This document shows positions 59,451 through 64,000 of a stretch of 64,000 nucleotides of DNA, in pieces. Both the position numbers and the translations under genes were made by a program. Positions within the stretch are counted from its first letter, which is position 1, and the number at the start of each line of letters is the position of its first letter. Source of the DNA: Neolewinella litorea (GTDB taxonomy: Bacteria > Bacteroidota > Bacteroidia > Chitinophagales > Saprospiraceae); NCBI RefSeq assembly GCF_004803465.1, contig NZ_SRSF01000005.1:19176-83175 (forward strand). The letters run 5' to 3'. Under the pieces are notes generated by a model that had not been told where the DNA came from, ran no database searches, and was given only the letters and a program-made list of their open reading frames with translations.

Positions 59451-60115
59451 ATGGCGGCTTCGCCACCTACGAACTCTACGACTTCGATATCGTCGACGTG
59501 CTCCTCGAACCAGATCAGGGGGGCGGGATTTTTGTCGCCCGTGCAGGTATCGCACTTGAAGAAGAGGTAGTACAACTGCCAGTAGTCACCTACCTGCTCG
59601 CGCAGGTGGTCCATGCGGCGCTCGGATTCCGCGTACTGTCCGAACAGGTGTGCCAGTCGCCAGCAATAGTAGGCCTCGTCGTGCAGTTCCACCACATTCA
59701 GCAGCAGGGGGTCGTCGACGTAGCGGGAGAGAAACTGCCGGGCGTAGACGGAGTGGTGCTTCGACCAGTCGCGGGGATTGCCGCGGTCCTCGACGTGCTT
59801 GAAGGTGTCGTGCACCCAGCAGACGATGCGCAGTTTGCGTCGGGTATCGGGGTCGACGGGCAGGGCGTCGATGTTCTGGTTTACCTCAATGATGTGGCGC
59901 CAGATCGTCCCTTCGGGGTGGCCGTACCGGGGCAGTCCCCAGACCAGCCCTTCCCGAAACTCCTCACTTTCCAGGAAGCGGGCTTCCAGGGCAGTTTCGG
60001 GTTGCAATAGGTGGGTTAGCTGTTGGGTGGTCAAAGTGAAAAGGGCAAGGCTTCTAGGCGTATAACGGTCGTTAAAATAGCTTAGTTGCCGTAAAGTAAG
60101 GGAAGCGATAACCAA
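59447..60115 (-). CDS. HD-domain protein of unknown function
   Basis: 222 aa. The HD pattern is complete: His in TIWRHIIEVN, His-Asp in CWVHDTFKHVED, His in WSKHHSVYARQFL and Asp in VVELHDEAYY. Such domains bind metal and hydrolyse phosphate esters, often of nucleotides. The N-terminal 50 residues (MVIASLTLRQLSYFNDRY) are not recognised and the exact start is uncertain. A C-x2-C in the C-terminal part (KCDTCTGDKN) is notable. The gene is convergent with GH53, with overlapping stops, and is divergent from htrA across only 70 nt. Substrate unknown. Confidence 0.82.
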   Translation of the reverse strand: MVIASLTLRQLSYFNDRYTPRSLALFTLTTQQLTHLLQPETALEARFLESEEFREGLVWGLPRYGHPEGTIWRHIIEVNQNIDALPVDPDTRRKLRIVCWVHDTFKHVEDRGNPRDWSKHHSVYARQFLSRYVDDPLLLNVVELHDEAYYCWRLAHLFGQYAESERRMDHLREQVGDYWQLYYLFFKCDTCTGDKNPAPLIWFEEHVDDIEVVEFVGGEAAI

Positions 60116-60185
60116 ATCGGGGGTATCGTCTGTTCATTGATAACTACCGGGGACGGGGCCTTCGTACCCCAGCTGACCATCAACA

Positions 60186-61334
60186 ATGAAATTCCGTTAC
60201 TGCTTCCTTTCCGCGCTCGGCGGTGGCCTGCTGGCCGCCCTGCTCGTCGTGGGCCTGGGACACAGGGGGGCGGAAAACCTCATTTTCCCGGTAGACGGCC
60301 GGGTGACGGAACGCTTCCTGGCCGACCCCCCCGTGCCGATCGATCAGCCCCTGCCCGCGCTGCCCGCCGCGGCCGTGGACCTGCGCCTCGCCGCACGCCG
60401 GGCTACGCCTACGGTCGTTCACGTCGATGCCCGCGTGGAGGGGCGCGACCGCGCCACCGTAAAGGCCCTCTTCGGACGGGAGGAATCCAGCGGCACCCTC
60501 GGGGGCGAGGGCTCCGGGGTCATTTACTCCGCCGACGGCTACATCGTCACCAACTATCACGTGGTGCAGGCCGCGGACAACATCACCGTCACCACCGCCG
60601 ACCGCCGGAGGTACCCCGCCGAAATCGTGGGCACCGAACCGAAGACCGACCTGGCCGTGCTGAAGATCGCCGCCGAAAACCTGCCTTTTCTGGAACTGGC
60701 CGATTCCGATGCCGCCGAGCCCGGGCAGTGGGTGCTCGCCGTGGGCAGTCCGCTGGGCCTCACGAGTACCGTGACCGCCGGCATCGTAAGCGCGAAGGGC
60801 CGTAACCTGAGTCTGCTGCGCGACCCCGACGCTATCGAGAGTTTCATCCAGACCGACGCGGCCGTCAATCCCGGCAACAGCGGCGGACCGCTCGTCGACG
60901 CCGAGGGCCGACTGCTGGGCATCAATACCGCCATCGCATCGCGCACCGGACGCTTTCAGGGCTACAGCTTCGCCATTCCCAGTGATTTGGTTAAGCGGAT
61001 CGTCGACGACATCATCGAGTACGGCAGCTACCGCCGGGCCATCATGGGCGTGGAGATCTCCACCCTTACCGCGGCTGACCTGCAGCGCCTGGGACTGGTG
61101 GACCGCAGCGAAGGCGTGGTGGTCGACGCCATCTTCCCCGGCGGCGCGGCGGAGGCGGGCGGACTGCTCGTCAACGACCTGATCGTGGAAGTGAACGGCC
61201 GCCCGATCCGCGATCTGCCCGAACTGACCGAGATCATCGGGCGCGCCCGGCCCGGCGACCGGCTTACGCTAACCGTCATCCGGGAAAATAAAAGTCGGGA
61301 GGTAACCATTGATCTATTGCCGGCGGACGGATGA
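60186..61334 (+). CDS. HtrA/DegP-type trypsin-like protease (S1C) with one PDZ domain
   Basis: 382 aa. A membrane anchor (about 6-24) precedes the protease with the triad His125 (TNYHVV), Asp155 (KTDLAVLK) and Ser232 (NPGNSGGPL). One PDZ domain follows (about 285-375: GVEISTLTAADLQRLGL then GLLVNDLIVEVNGRPIRD). A single PDZ and N-terminal anchor match DegS rather than DegP; the length also fits DegS-like Bacteroidota homologues. It should degrade or process damaged or signalling proteins in the periplasm. It is 51 nt upstream of lptB, perhaps one transcript. Confidence 0.94.
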   Translation: MKFRYCFLSALGGGLLAALLVVGLGHRGAENLIFPVDGRVTERFLADPPVPIDQPLPALPAAAVDLRLAARRATPTVVHVDARVEGRDRATVKALFGREESSGTLGGEGSGVIYSADGYIVTNYHVVQAADNITVTTADRRRYPAEIVGTEPKTDLAVLKIAAENLPFLELADSDAAEPGQWVLAVGSPLGLTSTVTAGIVSAKGRNLSLLRDPDAIESFIQTDAAVNPGNSGGPLVDAEGRLLGINTAIASRTGRFQGYSFAIPSDLVKRIVDDIIEYGSYRRAIMGVEISTLTAADLQRLGLVDRSEGVVVDAIFPGGAAEAGGLLVNDLIVEVNGRPIRDLPELTEIIGRARPGDRLTLTVIRENKSREVTIDLLPADG

Positions 61335-61385
61335 GCCCGTCGCAACCTTGTACATTGGGGCCCACCGCGGCCCGAGAAAGCAACC

Positions 61386-62126
61386 ATGAGATTAAAAAGT
61401 GAAAACCTGGTCAAGAAATACGGCAGCCGTACCGTAGTCAAGGGCGTGAGCATTCACGTAGACCGCGGCGACATCGTCGGACTGCTGGGCCCCAACGGTG
61501 CCGGCAAGACCACTACCTTCTACATGACCGTCGGCTTCATCCGGCCGAACGAAGGGCGGGTATACCTGAACGACGACGACATCACCGACCTGCCGATGTA
61601 CAAGCGCGCCCAGCGCGGCATCGGCTACCTGCCCCAGGAACCCTCGGTCTTTCGCAAACTCAGCGTCGAGGACAACATCTCGGCCGTCCTGGAAATGACC
61701 AAGCTCAACAAGTACGAGCGGGCCGAAAAGCTGGAAAGCCTGCTGGACGAGTTCAGCCTCCACAAGGTGCGGCGCAGCAACGGCGACACCCTTAGCGGCG
61801 GAGAGCGCCGGCGCACCGAGATTGCCCGCGCCCTGGCCACCGACCCCAACTTCATCCTGCTCGACGAGCCCTTCGCCGGCATCGACCCCATCGCGGTGGA
61901 AGACATTCAGTACATCGTGGCCAAGTTGAAGACCAAGAACATCGGCATCCTCATCACCGACCACAACGTGCAGGAGACGCTCAGCATCACCGACCGGGCC
62001 TACCTCATGTTCGAGGGCAATATCCTCAAGGCCGGCACCGCCGAAGAACTGGCCGCCGACGAGATGGTGCGCAAGGTGTACCTCGGCAAGAACTTCGTAC
62101 TGCGCCGCAAGGTGCTGGAGTTGTAA
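61386..62126 (+). CDS. lptB: LPS export ABC transporter ATP-binding protein
   Basis: 246 aa. All ATPase motifs are present: Walker [10 protein letters not shown] (about 37-45), Q-loop YLPQEPSVF, signature [15 protein letters not shown] and Walker [14 protein letters not shown], then H-loop [25 protein letters not shown] and [13 protein letters not shown] are diagnostic of LptB. It powers LptFG to move lipopolysaccharide from the inner membrane toward the cell surface. It converges with the SDR gene, with 3 nt between stop codons. Confidence 0.95.
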   Translation: MRLKSENLVKKYGSRTVVKGVSIHVDRGDIVGLLGPNGAGKTTTFYMTVGFIRPNEGRVYLNDDDITDLPMYKRAQRGIGYLPQEPSVFRKLSVEDNISAVLEMTKLNKYERAEKLESLLDEFSLHKVRRSNGDTLSGGERRRTEIARALATDPNFILLDEPFAGIDPIAVEDIQYIVAKLKTKNIGILITDHNVQETLSITDRAYLMFEGNILKAGTAEELAADEMVRKVYLGKNFVLRRKVLEL

Positions 62127-62129
62127 GGG

Positions 62130-62906
62130 TTAGCCCAGCATACCCCCGTCGGCCACCACCACGCTGCCGGTCACGTAGCTGGCCGCGTCGCTCGCCAGCC
62201 ATACGGCCAGGCCGGCCATTTCGTCGGGAGTGGCCATGCGGCTCAGGGGGATGGACTGAAGCATGTGGTCGGCTACTTGCTCGTTTTCCCACAGGGCACG
62301 GCTCAGTTTGGTCTTCACGAGGCCGGGGCAGATCACGTTCACGCGTACGTTGTCGGCGGCCCACTCGCGGGCCTGGCTCTTGCCGAGCATGATGATGCCC
62401 GCCTTGGAGATGTTATAGGCCGCGAAATTGGGGTTGGCGTGTAGTCCCTCGATCGAACTGATGTGGATCACCGACCCGTGGCCCGATGCCCGCAGGTGGG
62501 GCAGGGCCAGGTTGCTGAGTTGCAGTGCGGCGGTCAGGTTGATGTCCAGCGTCTTGTGGTAGGCTTCGGCGGTGAGCCCCTCCACGGGTCCGAAGTAGGG
62601 ATTGGTGGCGGCGTTGTTGATCAGGATGTCGAGGCACCCGTAGGTGTCGATGGTCCGCTCGATCAGGCGCTGGCGGTCGTCGGCGTCGCCCACGTGGCAG
62701 GCGATGGCGGTGGCTTCCAGTCCGTCCTGCCGGTACTGTTCCGCGATCGCGTCGACGGAGGATTGGCTGCGGGAGCTCACCACCACCTTGGCGCCGAACT
62801 CGGCCAGTCCACGCGCCATAGCCTCACCGATTCCTTTGGAGGAGCCCGTCACGACGGCTACGCGCCCCGTCAGGTCGAAGCGGGGGCGGATGCGTTGGTT
62901 CTGCAC
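62130..62906 (-). CDS. Short-chain dehydrogenase/reductase (SDR)
   Basis: 258 aa. Classical SDR: TGSSKGIG near residue 20, NNAATN (about 90), catalytic Ser in HISSIEG and YNISK with Tyr/Lys, then CPGLVKTKLSRAL. The C-terminal YVTGSVVVADGGMLG is the common end of this family. VSSRSQSSVD after beta2 (Ser-Arg) favours NADP(H). It resembles dehydrogenases of the DHRS4 type; the substrate is not known. It follows the small lipoprotein gene by 7 nt on the same strand, so they are coexpressed. Confidence 0.9.
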   Translation of the reverse strand: MQNQRIRPRFDLTGRVAVVTGSSKGIGEAMARGLAEFGAKVVVSSRSQSSVDAIAEQYRQDGLEATAIACHVGDADDRQRLIERTIDTYGCLDILINNAATNPYFGPVEGLTAEAYHKTLDINLTAALQLSNLALPHLRASGHGSVIHISSIEGLHANPNFAAYNISKAGIIMLGKSQAREWAADNVRVNVICPGLVKTKLSRALWENEQVADHMLQSIPLSRMATPDEMAGLAVWLASDAASYVTGSVVVADGGMLG

Positions 62907-62913
62907 GGCAGGT

Positions 62914-63399
62914 CTAGTGGTTGTGGTCGTCTCCGTCCATGTGCTCGTGGTCCTCGTTGGTGAGAATCTGCTCGGCGTTGGCGAGACTGGTCTTAATGTC
63001 GGCTTCTACGTCGGCGATGGCGCGCGTCCGTTCGCGAATGAAGTTCATGATCTCTTCCTCCTTCATGTTGGCGCGCAGTTCGTCGAGGGGGCGGTGTCCG
63101 TTCATCCAGGCCATCATGGCGTCGTCGGCGTCCTCCAGTTGCTCGTTGGCGGCCAGCAGGAGTTCGCGGTAGTCTTCGCCGTGGCCACCGGTGGTCAGTT
63201 GCTCGGTGATGGTGCGCTGGGCCTGGGTGATCTGCCCCATCTGGTCCATCACGCGGTCGTGGCCTTCCATCATGGAGCTGTAGGCGGCTTCCTGGGCGGC
63301 GGTTACGGCCCGCTCTTCGGCGCTGTCGGCGGCGTCGCTTTCGGCGTTGCCGCAGGCGGTGAGGAGGAGCATCAGACTGAAGAGGTAGAGAAACTTCAT
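62914..63399 (-). CDS. Small lipoprotein, helical, His-rich C-terminus
   Basis: 161 aa from the ATG at 63399 (MKFLYLFSLMLLLTAC). The lipobox LLTAC predicts a lipoprotein (Cys16). The mature protein is acidic and helical (AAQEAAYSSMMEGHDRVMDQ and EQLTTGGHGEDYRELLLAANE), and the tail ends in HEHMDGDDHNH. The His/Asp-rich tail could bind metal ions. Similar short proteins are found in other Bacteroidota, without function. It is followed closely by the SDR gene on the same strand. Confidence 0.82.
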   Translation of the reverse strand: MKFLYLFSLMLLLTACGNAESDAADSAEERAVTAAQEAAYSSMMEGHDRVMDQMGQITQAQRTITEQLTTGGHGEDYRELLLAANEQLEDADDAMMAWMNGHRPLDELRANMKEEEIMNFIRERTRAIADVEADIKTSLANAEQILTNEDHEHMDGDDHNH

Positions 63400-63692
63400 G
63401 GATTGGTAATTCTGGTTAAGGTAAAATGCGTGTACGTGGGGCGGCGGCGCGCGGGTGCGGGAAATTTCCCCCAGCTTGCCGGGTCGGGTGGTTTTTGGTC
63501 GGTGTGTCCGTCGGTCGGCCCCCTTCCCCATTTCCATACCCGATAATTCGCCCCCCGGTTCAATGGGCCGGGGGAATAGCCCCGGTCTTGCCCTCCTTTC
63601 GGCCGGTTTACCGCCTGGGGATGGCTAAGGGGACAAATAAGCCACGGCCACACCTAGCGAGCGGCCAAAATTTTCAATTCTTCGGCCAGCCC

Positions 63693-63724
63693 TTGCAGGA
63701 TTCAATTTGGCAACTGTATATTTG
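63693..63724 (+). promoter_or_regulatory. tRNA-Val promoter (Bacteroidota consensus)
   Basis: TTG (63693-63695), 21 nt spacer and TATATTTG (63717-63724) match the consensus TTG-N19-21-TAnnTTTG exactly. The start of transcription would lie near 63731, about 46 nt before the tRNA. The DNA from 63400 to 63692 holds no gene that I can support. Confidence 0.85.
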
Positions 63725-63776
63725 CGCTCCCTTAGCGGTCAGACTTATGATGGTAGGTCGCTACTGCCGCTTACCG

Positions 63777-63851
63777 GGTCGCTTAGCTCAGTTGGTTCAG
63801 AGCACCTCGTTTACACCGAGGGGGTCGGGAGTTCGAGTCTCTCAGCGACCA
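63777..63851 (+). tRNA. tRNA-Val (anticodon TAC)
   Basis: 75 nt. The acceptor stem GGTCGCT/AGCGACC, D-stem GCTC/GAGC, anticodon stem CCTCG/CGAGG with loop TTTACAC, and T-stem GGGAG/CTCTC with TTCGAGT are all paired. The anticodon TAC reads GTA and wobble Val codons. CCA is not encoded (A then CAT follows the acceptor stem). Confidence 0.97.
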
Positions 63852-63882
63852 CATTACTACGAAGCTGCCTTTGGCAGCGGGG

Positions 63883-63913
63883 AAAGCCCGATCAGAAACT
63901 GATCGGGCTTTTT
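63883..63913 (+). terminator. Rho-independent terminator after tRNA-Val
   Basis: AAAGCCCGATCAG (63883-63895), loop AAA, and CTGATCGGGCTTT (63899-63911) form a perfect 13-bp stem followed by a T-run. A smaller hairpin GCTGCC-TTT-GGCAGC (63864-63878) precedes it. The rest of the window to 64000 contains nothing I can assign. Confidence 0.9.
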
Positions 63914-64000
63914 GCGTTTGGTGACCTTGCTTGGCGGGTCGTGCAGCCACGGGAAGGGGGAAGGGTCTTTCCGGTGGGGCCCCAAATCTCCGCGGCGCGG

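Overview
The window is high-GC bacterial DNA from a member of the Bacteroidota, most likely a Saprospiria/Lewinella-like marine or soil bacterium. The taxon is inferred from several seen features: a SusC/SusD pair, a Bacteroidota-type promoter (TTG, 21 nt, TATATTTG) before a tRNA gene, type IX secretion C-terminal tails (VYPNP...), DUF4271 next to hemD, a Bacteroidota-style FeoA/FeoB pair, TCVRAQ-type signal peptides, and start codons without Shine-Dalgarno sequences.

Layout. 1-556 is a non-coding 94-bp tandem repeat. 757-8552 holds a C-terminal processing protease, two SulP anion transporters, an ABC exporter and a DUF2237 protein. 8559-17498 is a self-contained sigma-54 efflux operon: two enhancer-like palindromes 22 bp apart, a -24/-12 promoter, a membrane-fusion protein, a TolC-like channel, an ABC ATPase, two MacB/FtsX permeases, an NtrC-type regulator and its histidine kinase. 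A perfect 21-bp-stem palindrome closes it. 17578-20203 is a BlaI repressor/M56 metalloprotease pair with three operator-like palindromes; the protease carries an unusual tail of about eight repeats. 20259-36.4 kb is mostly housekeeping and envelope genes: an endonuclease III-like protein, a YeeE pair, an SDR, a patatin/beta-barrel protein, a large unknown secreted protein, hemB, a TrpF-like protein, rsmI, PBP1A and an M14 peptidase.

37.0-38.4 kb has no credible gene and is filled with about 168-bp repeats that fold into long imperfect hairpins. 38.4-42.1 kb carries a secreted unknown protein, a lipoprotein, a rhomboid protease, and an AT-richer Doc-type toxin-antitoxin locus. Its toxin is frameshifted in a run of five C, and a second antitoxin-like gene follows. 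42.2-46.9 kb (minus strand) has NUDIX-hemD-DUF4271 and feoAB. 47.1-49.7 kb has a SPOR-like lipoprotein and a SpoIIM-type membrane protein.

49.7-59.5 kb is a glycan-utilisation locus: SusC, SusD, a SusE/F-like binding protein with three C-terminal repeats, an FG-GAP/T9SS protein and a GH53 endo-beta-1,4-galactanase. This points to beta-1,4-galactan (pectic galactan/type I arabinogalactan) use. The same 13-mer palindrome precedes susC and the FG-GAP gene, suggesting one regulator controls both. The window ends with an HD-domain protein, an HtrA protease, LptB, a second SDR, a lipoprotein, and tRNA-Val(TAC) with a clear promoter and terminator.

All functions are read from motifs by eye; no database search was run. 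The most notable items are the sigma-54 efflux operon, whose regulator gene lacks a standard start codon, the BlaI/M56-repeat module, the frameshifted Doc locus, and several families of intergenic palindromes.
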